A stretch of 64,000 nt of DNA from Pseudoroseicyclus aestuarii (GTDB lineage: Bacteria; Pseudomonadota; Alphaproteobacteria; Rhodobacterales; Rhodobacteraceae): assembly GCF_003217255.1 (NCBI RefSeq), contig NZ_QJTE01000002.1, forward strand, positions 186,001 through 250,000, in the 5' to 3' direction. The notes under the pieces were generated by a model. It was not told the DNA's origin. It did no database searches and saw nothing but the letters and a program-made list of their open reading frames with translations. Each line of letters begins with the position of its first letter. Within the stretch, counting starts at the first letter, position 1. Of this stretch, positions 47,407 to 56,200 are shown piece by piece. The translations under genes and the position numbers were made by a program.

Positions 47407-48198
47407 TCACCCGGCCTCGCGCCAGCCCTCCGCATCTTTCTCGAAGCGCACCGTCTCGGCGAGATCGAACCGCGGGCTTTCGCCTGCGACGTAGCGCTCG
47501 ACCCTGATGCGGCCCTGTTCCACGTGTAACAGGTTCACGCTGTTCGGCTCGTCCCGCACCCGCGTCGACAAGCCCGTGCCGGCCTGAACCAGCAGCACGC
47601 GTGGCTCTGCCGTCAACGGCGCGACGGCGGCGTTGTGCAGGTGCCCCGACAGCACGACATCCGCGCCGCAATCGCCCAGTTCCGCCACGGCGGAGCGGGC
47701 GCCGCGCATCAGCCGCTTCTCGACCTCGGGCCCGTGCTCGAGCGGGTGATGCATCATCACGACATGGATGCGCCCGTCGTCACGCCCCTGAAAGGCACGG
47801 CAGACCCGGTCCCGCGTGTGGCGCGAGATGCGACCGCGCTGCCAGGAAAAGCGGTTCACCGTATTCACGCTGACGACCGAGACCGCCTCGTCGTGCCACT
47901 CGGGCTCGAGGTTGCGGGAGATGATGCGCTTGTAGCGGCCGAAGGGCTTGGCGAAGCGCAGCCAGATGTTGTCGAGCGGCGTGTCGTGGTTGCCGGGCGT
48001 CACCAGCACCGGCGGCTCCAGCCGGTCGATGAAGGCGCGCGCCTCCTCGAACTGGTGCTCCCGCGCGCGCTGGGTAAGGTCGCCGGAAAAGGCCACGAGG
48101 TCGGGCGCGAGATCGTTCGTCAGATCGACCAGCGGGTCCAGCAGGTCGGGCCGCGTCTTGCCGAAATGCAGGTCGGAGATATGAAGGATGCGCCTCAT
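47407..48198 (-). CDS. Metallophosphoesterase (calcineurin-like)
   Basis: Protein of 263 aa with the full dinuclear-metal phosphoesterase set: HISDLHFGK, FSGDLTQRA, TPGNHDTPLD, MMHHPLEHG and LSGHLHNAA. The substrate is unknown; homologues include cyclic-nucleotide phosphodiesterases and lipid phosphatases. It overlaps the end of the upstream lipid-kinase gene by 4 bases, suggesting a joint role. A parS-like palindrome lies inside its coding sequence (47516-47531). Confidence 0.9.
   Translation of the reverse strand: MRRILHISDLHFGKTRPDLLDPLVDLTNDLAPDLVAFSGDLTQRAREHQFEEARAFIDRLEPPVLVTPGNHDTPLDNIWLRFAKPFGRYKRIISRNLEPEWHDEAVSVVSVNTVNRFSWQRGRISRHTRDRVCRAFQGRDDGRIHVVMMHHPLEHGPEVEKRLMRGARSAVAELGDCGADVVLSGHLHNAAVAPLTAEPRVLLVQAGTGLSTRVRDEPNSVNLLHVEQGRIRVERYVAGESPRFDLAETVRFEKDAEGWREAG
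47516..47531. promoter_or_regulatory. Weak parS-like site inside the metallophosphoesterase gene
   Basis: TGTTCCACGTGTAACA matches 14 of 16 positions of the parS consensus TGTTTCACGTGAAACA, one mismatch in each half. It is about 15 kb from parAB. Its central CACGTG and outer TGTT/AACA are intact. A chance occurrence cannot be excluded. Confidence 0.35.
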
Positions 48199-49133
48199 TC
48201 CTGCGGCCCCCCCTCGGGGTGGATCAGCAGCAGCGCCCCCTGCATCATCTCGAAGGACAGCGGGCTTTTCATCGGGAACTTCTCACCGTCGCAGGCCACG
48301 AGGCAGCGGCGGTGCCGCGTCTCGATCTCGAGGCTGTCGGTGCAGATCAGCTCGAAGCCCCGGCTCAAGTCCATCTTGTGGATCGCCAGCCGCAGCGCAT
48401 CGCGCAGCAGGCCAAGACGCCCCTCGTCGGGGGCCACGAAGACGGCGAACTTGCCCTCGCGGATACACGCCGCCCCATCCAGACCGAAATGCTCGAGCTG
48501 GTAGGCGCTCCGCGCCACGAAGACGAGCGGCGTGCGCAGCTGCCGCACCTCGCCGTTCGCGCGAAGTGTCAGCTGCAGCGGCCTCTTGTAGCGCCAGAAC
48601 GTCCGCAGAACCGACCAATGCGCCGCGATGCGGCGGCGACCCCAGCGCTTGTAGACGCTCTCGCGCTCTTTCAGGATCGCGGGATAGACGCCGAGGCTGG
48701 CATTGTTCAGGAAAGGCCGGCCCTCGACGGCGCCCAGATCGATGGGCCGGGCCGCGCCTTCGGCGATCAGACGCGCCGCCTCCTGCGGGTCCTCGGGGAT
48801 ACCGTAGCCACGGGCGAAGAAGTTGAAGGTGCCAAGCGGCAGCACCCCCATGGTGCGCCCGCTGTTCACCAGCGCCTCCGAGACTGCCATGATCGTGCCG
48901 TCGCCGCCCGCGGCGACCACGGTGCCGAAGCCGTCGCGCACCGCCTGCCGCGCGGCAGAAGGGATCGAGGCGCCCTTCTTCACCCGCCGCAGCACCGCCC
49001 TGTCGCCAAGGATCGTCATCGCCTGGTCGACCGCCCCGTCGCCGCGGCTGTTGCGGCCGGAGCCTTCGTTGCAGATCACGCAGATCTCGTCTGCACGGGC
49101 CGGGGCCGCGTGTGCCTGCGTCATGTCCTTCAT
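48195..49133 (-). CDS. Diacylglycerol kinase-family lipid kinase
   Basis: Protein of 312 aa with the DAGK/YegS catalytic domain. AAGGDGTIMAVSEAL (about 75-90) is the nucleotide loop, and GVLPLGTFNFFARGYGIP (about 95-112) is the next conserved segment (PxGTxNxxAR). The C-terminal beta domain follows. It phosphorylates lipids such as diacylglycerol or a related alcohol. The ATG at 49133 is chosen over the ATG at 49175 because GAAGGA lies seven bases before it. It overlaps the metallophosphoesterase gene and is divergent from an MFS gene. Confidence 0.87.
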   Translation of the reverse strand: MKDMTQAHAAPARADEICVICNEGSGRNSRGDGAVDQAMTILGDRAVLRRVKKGASIPSAARQAVRDGFGTVVAAGGDGTIMAVSEALVNSGRTMGVLPLGTFNFFARGYGIPEDPQEAARLIAEGAARPIDLGAVEGRPFLNNASLGVYPAILKERESVYKRWGRRRIAAHWSVLRTFWRYKRPLQLTLRANGEVRQLRTPLVFVARSAYQLEHFGLDGAACIREGKFAVFVAPDEGRLGLLRDALRLAIHKMDLSRGFELICTDSLEIETRHRRCLVACDGEKFPMKSPLSFEMMQGALLLIHPEGGPQE

Positions 49134-49259
49134 CTTCGGTCCTTCGCTTCGGCGCTTGGCATGGAAACGCCCCATCCGCCGCCTGGGTCCAGAAAGCGGC
49201 GCAGCCGCTTTGCCATTCCAGCCCCGCTGGGGCAGAACCCGTGGCAGGAGGACCCTTCC

Positions 49260-50501
49260 TTGACATCCTATCTGCGTTTCTTGCGTGACAACGCGCCCTT
49301 CCTCTCGGCCGGGCTGCTCTTCACCGTCATGTCCAGCTTCGGGCAGACCTTCTTCATCTCGGTCTTCGCGGGCGAGATCATGGAGGCTTTCGATCTGTCG
49401 AACGGCGGCTGGGGGCTGATCTACACGCTCGGCACCACCGCCTCGGCGGTGGTGATGGTCTGGGCCGGGGCGCTGACGGACCGCTTCCGCGCAAGGGCGC
49501 TGGGGCTAGCGGTGATGCTGCTGCTGGCCTTCGCCTGCACCCTGATGGCGCTGGTGCCGGGGCATTGGAACGCGGCGCTGGTCCTCGTGATCTTTCTTCT
49601 GCGCTTCGCCGGGCAGGGGATGATGACCCATATCGCCATGGTGGCCATGGCGCGCTGGTTCGTCGGCACGCGCGGGCGGGCGCTGTCGATCGCCTCGATG
49701 GGGGCGCCGCTGGGGCAGGCCATCTTCCCGGTGATCTTCGTCGCCGCCATGGGCTTCGTCTCGTGGCGCGTGCTCTGGCTGGTCGCGGCGCTCGTGCTGC
49801 TGATCGCCACGCCCATCGCGCAGGCCCTCCTGCGGCAGGAGCGGACGCCGCAGGCGATCAGCGCCGGCGGCAAGGGGGACGGGGCGGCCGGCATGCTCGG
49901 CCTGCACTGGACCCGCGCGATGGGCCTGAAGCACTGGCTGTTCTGGGCGATGATCCCCGTCATCCTCGGCCCGCCGGCCTGGGGCACGGCGCTGTTCTTC
50001 CAGCAGGTGAACCTTGCCGAGGTGAAGGGCTGGACGCTGGCCGGCTTCGTCGCCTTGATGCCGCTTTTCACGGCTGTCGCCGTCGCCTCGACCTTCGTCA
50101 GTGGCTGGGCGCTGGACCGGGTCGGGGCAGGGCGGCTGCTGCCGCTAGCAATGATCCCCTGGGCGGCTGGCTTCGCGCTGATGGCGCAGGCGCAGTCGCT
50201 GGTCGGCGCGGGCCTCGCGCTGGTGCTGATCGGGATCGGCAGCGGCGCGCAATCGACGCTGCCCGCCGCCTTCTGGGCCGAATACTACGGCACCCGCCAC
50301 ATCGGCTCGATCAAGGCGGCGGCGGCGGCGGTCATGGTCTTCGGCTCGGCCATCGGGCCGGGCGTCTCGGGCGTGCTGATCGATGCCGGCATTAGCTTTC
50401 CGTCGCAGATGCTGGGCTATTCGGCGTATTTCCTGGCCGCCGGCCTTTGCACCTTCCTGGCGCTGCGGGCGGTGCCGCGCCCCTCAGCGCAACCGGCGTA
50501 G
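49260..50501 (+). CDS. MFS transporter
   Basis: Membrane protein of about 413 aa with 12 predicted helices in two halves joined by a polar loop (about 195-215). GALTDRFRARALGL is the loop 2-3 motif A, and the second half repeats it as SGWALDRVGAGR. The family cannot be narrowed; it resembles carboxylate or monocarboxylate-type transporters in layout. Start TTG at 49260 with AGGAGG nine bases upstream; no ATG occurs before TM1. Its end overlaps the end of the convergent Smr gene by 18 bases. Confidence 0.8.
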   Translation: MTSYLRFLRDNAPFLSAGLLFTVMSSFGQTFFISVFAGEIMEAFDLSNGGWGLIYTLGTTASAVVMVWAGALTDRFRARALGLAVMLLLAFACTLMALVPGHWNAALVLVIFLLRFAGQGMMTHIAMVAMARWFVGTRGRALSIASMGAPLGQAIFPVIFVAAMGFVSWRVLWLVAALVLLIATPIAQALLRQERTPQAISAGGKGDGAAGMLGLHWTRAMGLKHWLFWAMIPVILGPPAWGTALFFQQVNLAEVKGWTLAGFVALMPLFTAVAVASTFVSGWALDRVGAGRLLPLAMIPWAAGFALMAQAQSLVGAGLALVLIGIGSGAQSTLPAAFWAEYYGTRHIGSIKAAAAAVMVFGSAIGPGVSGVLIDAGISFPSQMLGYSAYFLAAGLCTFLALRAVPRPSAQPA

Positions 50502-51095
50502 GTAGACGTAATAGGCGCCCTCGCCGCCGTGGCGGAAATGCGCGGGCGTGATCTGCAGCACCGCCTGCGCCAAGGGGGGCAAATTCAGCCAATGCGGCAC
50601 CTCGTGGCGCAGCTGGCCGTGGCGCACCGGCATCGGGGCATCGCCCTCCTTCGGACGGCCCTTGCCGGTGATCACCAGCACCAGCCGCCGGCCCTGCGCC
50701 TGGCTCGTCAGGATGAAACCGGCTAGCGCCGGATGCGCATCGGCCAGCGTCATGCCGTGCAGGTCGATCCGCCCCTCGGGCCGCAGCTTGCCCTTCTTGA
50801 GCCTGCCGTGCGCCTTGGCGTCCATCCGCACCGGCGCCGCCTTTAGCCGGCTGGGAAGCGGGTCCAGCAGGTCATGGGGCCGAGCGGCCTGCGCCTTCTG
50901 CCCGACCTGGAAGGCCTGCGCCGGGGGCGGCATCTGGGCATTGTCGGGGCGGGATGTCTCGGCCGGGGGCGCTTTGGGGGCAGGGGCCTCCTCCTCGTGC
51001 CGGGCAGGCCTGCGGTGAAGCGGATCGGCCTGCCGCGCGACAGAGTTCCACAGATCCCGCTCCTCGGGCGAGAGGTCGCGCCGCCGCCGTCTCAT
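50484..51095 (-). CDS. Smr domain protein (MutS2 C-terminal-type)
   Basis: Protein of 203 aa. An N-terminal Arg-rich start and a Pro/Ala-rich linker (about 25-95) precede the Smr domain (about 108-203) with RIDLHGMTLADAH, LVLVITGKGRP and HGGEGAYYVYLRR. Smr domains are DNA or RNA nicking endonucleases. It is the last gene of a Tim44-MltA-Smr cluster: its start overlaps the mltA stop by four bases. Confidence 0.88.
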   Translation of the reverse strand: MRRRRRDLSPEERDLWNSVARQADPLHRRPARHEEEAPAPKAPPAETSRPDNAQMPPPAQAFQVGQKAQAARPHDLLDPLPSRLKAAPVRMDAKAHGRLKKGKLRPEGRIDLHGMTLADAHPALAGFILTSQAQGRRLVLVITGKGRPKEGDAPMPVRHGQLRHEVPHWLNLPPLAQAVLQITPAHFRHGGEGAYYVYLRRLR

Positions 51096-52150
51096 CCGTC
51101 CGCCGTGGCCAGCTGAACAGGCATCATGTCCCAGGCGCGCTGGATCGGCAGCAGTGTCACGATCCGCCCGCTGTCGCGCACCCGCCCGGCGCGGCTGCCG
51201 GCGCCGGATCCGGTGCCGAAGAAGATGTCGCCGCGCTGTGCGCCCTTGATCGCGCTGCCGGTATCCTGCGCCACCATCAGCCGGTTCATCGGCACGGTGC
51301 CCTGCGCCTCGATCCAGACCGGCGCGCCCAGCGGCACATGCGCCGGATCCACCGCAAGGCTGCGCAGCGGCGTCAGCGACCGGTTCATCGCGCCGAGCGG
51401 GCCGCGATCGGCGGGCACCTCGTTCACGACGCGGAAGAAGACGTAAGAGCGGTTGTGCCACATGAGCTCGCGCCCCGCGTCGGGATTGCGGTTGATCCAG
51501 CTGCGGATCACGGCGGCAGAGACCTGGTGCGTATCGTATTCGCCGCGCGCCACCAGCTCCTGCCCGATACTGTCGTAGGGCTGGCCGTTGGCCCCGGCGT
51601 AGCCCAGACGGATCACCGTTCCGCCGGGCATCCGGATCCGGCCGGAGCCCTGGATCTGCAGGAAGAACAGGTCGACCGGATCGACCCAGGCGATCTCGAG
51701 GTCCTGCCCCGAGAGGATGCCGTCTTCCTCGATCTGGCGCCGGGTGGGCCATGGATCAGAGGGCGGATCTTCGGGCAGGCGGTAGACCGGCGCGGTGTAG
51801 CGGCCCTGCGGCCGGGTGCGGCCGACGATCTGCGGCTCGTAATAGCCGGTAAAAAGGCCCTCCTCCTCGGTGCCGATCTGCACCGGCAGGAAGAAGGCCT
51901 CGAAGAAGGCGCGGGCGTCGCGGGTCTCGGCCGAGAGGGCGCAGAGCACCTGCCAGTCCTGATCTCTCAGATCGCGGCAGGTCTCGCGGAAGGCATCGAG
52001 GGCGGCGCCATGGTCGTCCTCCTCCCAGCCCTCGAGATCCGCGAAGGAGAGCATCGCGACATCCGGCTCCGCGGCGCCATTCGCCGCGACGCCGGTCGAC
52101 AAGCCGACGGAAAGCAGACCCGCCGCGGCCAGAGCGCCGCCGCGGATCAT
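51092..52150 (-). CDS. mltA: Membrane-bound lytic transglycosylase A (MltA)
   Basis: Murein hydrolase of 352 aa that cleaves the MurNAc-GlcNAc bond. MltA landmarks are GLFTGYYEPQIVGR (about 99-112), FFLQIQGSGRI, VIRLGYAGANGQPY, and the 3D-domain end with VAQDTGSAIKGAQRGDIFFGTG (catalytic Asp). The signal peptide (about 1-24, AAAGLLSVGLSTGVAA) has no lipobox Cys, so it seems to be a soluble periplasmic enzyme, unlike the lipoprotein of E. coli. It sits between Tim44-like and Smr genes with 4-base overlaps at both ends. Confidence 0.93.
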   Translation of the reverse strand: MIRGGALAAAGLLSVGLSTGVAANGAAEPDVAMLSFADLEGWEEDDHGAALDAFRETCRDLRDQDWQVLCALSAETRDARAFFEAFFLPVQIGTEEEGLFTGYYEPQIVGRTRPQGRYTAPVYRLPEDPPSDPWPTRRQIEEDGILSGQDLEIAWVDPVDLFFLQIQGSGRIRMPGGTVIRLGYAGANGQPYDSIGQELVARGEYDTHQVSAAVIRSWINRNPDAGRELMWHNRSYVFFRVVNEVPADRGPLGAMNRSLTPLRSLAVDPAHVPLGAPVWIEAQGTVPMNRLMVAQDTGSAIKGAQRGDIFFGTGSGAGSRAGRVRDSGRIVTLLPIQRAWDMMPVQLATADG

Positions 52151-52806
52151 TCGCCCGTCGCGACCAGCAGCCAGTTCGGATCGTCGTTGCCCATGGTGCG
52201 GGCAAAGGTCCAGACGTCGCTCTGGGTGCGGATCTCGGAGGCAGAGCCTTCGACCACCTCGCCCTCGGCGTTGCGGACTACGGTCGTCATCTCGGCCACG
52301 AAGCGGATCGCGATCTCGCCCTCGCGGCTGCTCTCGTCGAAGGTGGCCTCGCGGACCGAAACCTCGCGGATGCCCGCGATGCTGCTGTCGACGCTCAGCC
52401 CCTGCGCCTCGCGCTCTGCGACGACTTCGGCGAAGGCGGCATGGACATCCTCGGACAGGAAGGCGCGTACCTCCTCGAGGTCGCCGTTCTCGAAGGCCAT
52501 GAGGATCATCTCGTAGGCGCCGCGCGCCCCCTGCAGGAACTCGCCCAGCGAGAAAGAGGGCTCCGCCGCCTTCATCGCGGAAAGCGCCTGCGCCGAGGGG
52601 CTGCCCTCGGGGACGTGATCGACGATATCGTGATCGGGCCCACCCTCGATGACCTCGAAGTCGGGGCGCCCGACGCGTTTGGACTTGTCCTGCGGGACGG
52701 GGGGCTTCTCGAACCCCTCGCGCGTCCCGAGCACGCCGCGCAGACGCAGGATCAGGAAGATCGCGATGCCGGCAAGCACCAGAAGCTGAAGGATCGGAGA
52801 GTACAT
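52147..52806 (-). CDS. Tim44/TimA family protein
   Basis: Protein of 219 aa with one N-terminal membrane anchor (YSPILQLLVLAGIAIFLILRL, about 2-22), a charged linker and a C-terminal Tim44 domain (about 85-219, FLQGARGAYEMILMAFENGD, then FLSEDVHAAFAEVV). Bacterial Tim44-like proteins such as TimA are linked to envelope assembly, but their role is unsettled. The ATG at 52806 gives the anchor; the frame continues upstream without similarity. First gene of the cluster with mltA and smr, divergent from fxsA. Confidence 0.87.
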   Translation of the reverse strand: MYSPILQLLVLAGIAIFLILRLRGVLGTREGFEKPPVPQDKSKRVGRPDFEVIEGGPDHDIVDHVPEGSPSAQALSAMKAAEPSFSLGEFLQGARGAYEMILMAFENGDLEEVRAFLSEDVHAAFAEVVAEREAQGLSVDSSIAGIREVSVREATFDESSREGEIAIRFVAEMTTVVRNAEGEVVEGSASEIRTQSDVWTFARTMGNDDPNWLLVATGE

Positions 52807-52946
52807 CGACACCTCTTGATCGGACGCGGCCCCGGGTGGCCTTGGCGTTTGTGTGGTACCGCACTTATGTAGACGTTGAGCGCTATCAAGTCCACCAAGG
52901 CCCTCCAGCGCGGGTGCCCAACGACGCAAGACCGGAAAGACCGCCA

Positions 52947-53456
52947 ATGTATCTGCTGATCGCCTTCCTTCTCGTGCCGCTGATCGAGATTGGCCTGTTT
53001 ATTCAGGTCGGCGGGGCGATCGGACTTTGGCCAACGCTGGCCATCGTCGTCCTGACGGCCCTTGCCGGCACCATCCTCGTGCGGCGCGAGGGAATGGATG
53101 CGCTCGCCCGCCTGCGCGGCGCGATGCAGGAGCTGAAGGACCCCAGCCGGCCGCTCGCCGATGGCGCGATGATCCTCTTTGCCGGCGCGCTTCTGCTGAC
53201 GCCGGGCTTCTTCACCGATGCCTGCGGCTTTCTCTTGCTGATCCCGGGGGTGCGCGGCCGCCTTTACGCGCAGCTGCGCAAGCGCGTGAAGATGCAGGAG
53301 TTCCGCGTCGGCGGGCACCCCCGGCAGCCCTATCCCGGCGCCGGCCCGCAGCCCGGCCCGAACGAGCCCTGGCGCGGCCCGGTCGTCGATGCCGACTACG
53401 AGGAGCTGCCCCCGCGCGAGCCGGGTGCAGGCCACTCGGGCTGGACCAAGCATTGA
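52947..53456 (+). CDS. fxsA: FxsA family membrane protein
   Basis: Protein of 169 aa with three to four hydrophobic segments (LIAFLLVPLIEIGLFIQVGGAIG, LAIVVLTALAGTILV, GAMILFAGALLLTPGFFTDACGFLLL), then a Gly/Pro-rich tail. FxsA in E. coli affects F-plasmid exclusion of phage T7; the general role is unknown. The ATG at 52947 follows an AGAC-type region and gives the family start MYLLIAFLL. Upstream of secB by 79 bases. Confidence 0.88.
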   Translation: MYLLIAFLLVPLIEIGLFIQVGGAIGLWPTLAIVVLTALAGTILVRREGMDALARLRGAMQELKDPSRPLADGAMILFAGALLLTPGFFTDACGFLLLIPGVRGRLYAQLRKRVKMQEFRVGGHPRQPYPGAGPQPGPNEPWRGPVVDADYEELPPREPGAGHSGWTKH

Positions 53457-53535
53457 TCCATCCCCGGTCCCGCAGCGCGTTGAGGCCGGGGGGACAGGCT
53501 GCTAGAGCTTGTTCAAACCTTACGGAGGACACGTC

Positions 53536-54066
53536 ATGGCAGATACGCCCGATACACCGAACGGCGCCGATACCGGCGCCGCGGATGCCCAGCAGCAGCC
53601 CAAGATCACCCAGCGCGTCGTCGCACAGTACATCCGCGACCTCAGCTTCGAGAACGCGCTGGCGCAGAAGGGCCTGACCGGCGACCTGACGCCCGAGATC
53701 CAGGTGCAGGTGAACCTCGACGCGCGCAAGCGCGGGCAGGAGAGCCAGTACGAGGTGATCACCAAGCTGAACATCACCTCGAAGACCAAGGAAGGCGGCG
53801 AGCCTCTCTTCGTGCTCGAGATCGAATATGCCGGCGTGTTCCAGATCGAGGGCGTGCCGCAGGAGCAGCTGCACCCCTACCTGCTGATCGAATGCCCGCG
53901 CATCACCTTCCCGTTCCTGCGCCGCGTCGTCTCGGACGTCACGCGCGACGGTGGCTTCCCGCCGCTGAACCTCGAGATGATCGATTTCGTGCAGCTCTAC
54001 CGCAACGAGATCCAGCGCCGCGCCCAGTCGCAGCAGGCCGACCAGACGCCCGCCGGCACCGCCTGA
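53536..54066 (+). CDS. secB: Protein-export chaperone SecB
   Basis: Tetrameric cytosolic chaperone of 176 aa that keeps preproteins unfolded and hands them to SecA. Landmarks are AQYIRDLSFENAL (about 29-41), VQVNLDARKRGQES, and LIECPRITFPFLRRVVSDVTRDGGFPPLNL (about 120-150). Ala/Gly/Gln-rich ends flank the core. The ATG at 53536 has GGAGGACACG before it. SecA with the matching SEC-C zinc tail is encoded elsewhere in the window. Confidence 0.96.
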   Translation: MADTPDTPNGADTGAADAQQQPKITQRVVAQYIRDLSFENALAQKGLTGDLTPEIQVQVNLDARKRGQESQYEVITKLNITSKTKEGGEPLFVLEIEYAGVFQIEGVPQEQLHPYLLIECPRITFPFLRRVVSDVTRDGGFPPLNLEMIDFVQLYRNEIQRRAQSQQADQTPAGTA

Positions 54067-54070
54067 TCGC

Positions 54071-54769
54071 TTAATCCCCCTTGGCGAGGCTCTGCCACAG
54101 CGGCGCCTCGCCAAGCGTGGCCACGAAGGCCTCATGCGCCTCGGCCTCTTGCTGCGTCAGCCGCGAGGGCAGGGGCGTCGGACGCGGGCGCGGGCGCCAG
54201 TCGGTGCCTTGCCCCTCGCTGCCCGAGCGGCGGCTCGCATCCAGCGACAGGCCCGGCTGCCGGCCACCGATCAGCTCAAGATAAACTTCGGCGAGGATCT
54301 CGCTGTCGAGAAGCGCGCCGTGCAGCGTGCGCGAGGCGTTGTCGATGCCGAAGCGCCGGCACAGCGCGTCGAGTGAGGCGGGAGAGCCGGGAAACTTGCG
54401 CCGCGCAATGGCCAGCGTGTCCACCGCCTGCTCCATCGGCAGCTGAGGCCGCCCGCACCAGCCGAACTCCGCGTTCAGGAAGCGCATGTCGAAGGCGGCA
54501 TTGTGGATGATCAGCTTGGAATCGCCCAGAAAGGCGATGACCTCGTCCACGACCTGCTCGAAGACCGGCTGCTTGGACAGGAACTCGTCCCCCAACCCGT
54601 GCACCTTGAAGGCCTCTTCCGGCATGGAGCGCTTGGGGTTGATGTACTTGTGAAGCTGCTTGCCCGTGGGCACGTGGTTCAGCAGCTCGACGGCGCCGAT
54701 CTCGACGATGCGGTCGCCCTCCTGCGGGTCGAAACCGGTCGTTTCAGTGTCGAGAACCACTTCCCGCAT
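54071..54769 (-). CDS. dnaQ: DNA polymerase III epsilon subunit (proofreading exonuclease)
   Basis: Exonuclease of 232 aa. The DEDDh catalytic set is LDTETTG (Asp/Glu), [10 protein letters not shown] (Asp) and [14 protein letters not shown] (His/Asp). A Pro/Arg/Ser-rich tail follows and ends in a short segment near [16 protein letters not shown] that could bind the alpha subunit. The ATG at 54769 ([12 protein letters not shown]) is the family start and lies within the last 26 bases of coaE. Stops 5 bases from the secB stop (convergent). Confidence 0.95.
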   Translation of the reverse strand: MREVVLDTETTGFDPQEGDRIVEIGAVELLNHVPTGKQLHKYINPKRSMPEEAFKVHGLGDEFLSKQPVFEQVVDEVIAFLGDSKLIIHNAAFDMRFLNAEFGWCGRPQLPMEQAVDTLAIARRKFPGSPASLDALCRRFGIDNASRTLHGALLDSEILAEVYLELIGGRQPGLSLDASRRSGSEGQGTDWRPRPRPTPLPSRLTQQEAEAHEAFVATLGEAPLWQSLAKGD

Positions 54770-55367
54770 CGTGCTGCCCTCCGGCGATCTTGGCCCTGAT
54801 CTCGGCCACCAGCCTTCGCACGGCGGCGCGGGCGCCGTCCAGTGACAGCGTCTCGATGACATGATCCGCGCGGGCGCGTTTTTCCGCGTCCGGCATCTGC
54901 CGCGCGCGGATGGAGGCGAGGGCCTCTGCCGTCATGCCGGGACGCGCCAGAACCCGCGCCTCCTGCACCTCCGGCGGGGCGGTGACGACGAGGACCGCGT
55001 CGCAAAGCCCTTCGAGCCCGGTCTCGAAGAGCAGGGGGATGTCGAGCAGCACCAGATCGGCCCGGGTTCGCTCCAGGAACGCCGCCCGATCCGCCGCGAC
55101 GAGCGGATGCACCGCAGCCTCGAGCCGGGGCAGGGCGCCCGGATCGCCCGCGAGGATCGCCTTGAGCGCGGGGCGCGAGACGGCGCCATCCTCGATAGCC
55201 TCGGGCCAGAGTGCGCCGACAGGCCCCACTGCCGCGCCACCGGGCGCATAGAGGCGGTGCACAGCGGCATCGGCATCCCAGACCGGCACGCCTTCGTCCC
55301 TGATCATCTCCGCGGTGGTGGATTTCCCCATGCCGATGGAGCCGGTGAGGCCCAGCCGGTAGGTCAT
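54744..55367 (-). CDS. coaE: Dephospho-CoA kinase CoaE
   Basis: Kinase of 207 aa for the last step of coenzyme A synthesis. P-loop [14 protein letters not shown] (about 9-22), [14 protein letters not shown] (about 32-45) and DIPLLFETG (substrate site) are clear. The ATG at 55367 overlaps the aroE stop by four bases, and its end overlaps the dnaQ start by 26 bases, so aroE-coaE-dnaQ are tightly coupled. Confidence 0.95.
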   Translation of the reverse strand: MTYRLGLTGSIGMGKSTTAEMIRDEGVPVWDADAAVHRLYAPGGAAVGPVGALWPEAIEDGAVSRPALKAILAGDPGALPRLEAAVHPLVAADRAAFLERTRADLVLLDIPLLFETGLEGLCDAVLVVTAPPEVQEARVLARPGMTAEALASIRARQMPDAEKRARADHVIETLSLDGARAAVRRLVAEIRAKIAGGQHDAGSGSRH

Positions 55368-56200
55368 GCGTCCGAGAGCACCGCCTGGCGCGCGGCATCG
55401 TCGACCTCGGGCCTCGTGCCGAAGAACCGCTCGAAGGCCGGAACGGCCTGGTGCAGCAGCATCCCAAGGCCATCGACCGTCACGCAGCCCGCCGCCTCGG
55501 CCCGTTCGAGAAGCGGTGTGCGCAGCGGCGTGTAGACGATGTCGGTCACCACGGTCTCGGGGCGCAGCGCATCCAGCGGCAGGCGGAACTCGGCGGCGCC
55601 GGTCATGCCCATGGTGGTGGTATTCACCAGCGTCTGCACATCGCCGATCATCTCGCCCGCGTGGTGCCAGTCCACGACCTGCACTTTGTTGCCGAAGGCG
55701 CGGTGCAGCGCCTCGGCCTTGGTGCGGGTGCGGTTGGCGAGGCGGATATCGGTGGCGCCATCCTCGATCAGCGCCGCGATGACGCCGCGGGCGGCACCGC
55801 CGGCCCCCAGCACGGCGACGGGGCCGGATCCGGCGCTCCACCCTGGGGCGCCGGCGCGGATATTGGCGAGAAAGCCGTAGCCGTCGGTATTGTCGGCAAG
55901 GATCCGGCCATCCGCCTGGAAGATCAGAAGGTTCGCGGCGCCGACGAGAGTCGCGCGGTCCGTGACACGATCCGCGATCGCGAGCGCGGCGACCTTGTGC
56001 GGCACAGTAACGTTGACGCCGACCACGCCCATTTTCGGCAGCATGCGCACAACCTCGGCGAGATCGTCCTCCGCGACCTCGAAGGCGGTGTAATCGCCGG
56101 GCAGGCCGTAGCGCGCCAGCCAGTGACGATGCAGCGCGGGGCTGCGGGAATGGCCGATCGGTCGGCCGATGACCCCTGCAAGCGGAAGACGATCGGTCAT
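55364..56200 (-). CDS. aroE: Shikimate dehydrogenase AroE
   Basis: Enzyme of 278 aa for the NADPH-dependent reduction of 3-dehydroshikimate in aromatic amino-acid synthesis. The N-terminus has [17 protein letters not shown], the catalytic Lys is in VNVTVPHK (about residue 68), Asp is in [10 protein letters not shown] (about 105), and the NADP fold starts [17 protein letters not shown] (about 128). The ATG at 56200 overlaps the maf stop by four bases. Confidence 0.95.
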   Translation of the reverse strand: MTDRLPLAGVIGRPIGHSRSPALHRHWLARYGLPGDYTAFEVAEDDLAEVVRMLPKMGVVGVNVTVPHKVAALAIADRVTDRATLVGAANLLIFQADGRILADNTDGYGFLANIRAGAPGWSAGSGPVAVLGAGGAARGVIAALIEDGATDIRLANRTRTKAEALHRAFGNKVQVVDWHHAGEMIGDVQTLVNTTTMGMTGAAEFRLPLDALRPETVVTDIVYTPLRTPLLERAEAAGCVTVDGLGMLLHQAVPAFERFFGTRPEVDDAARQAVLSDA

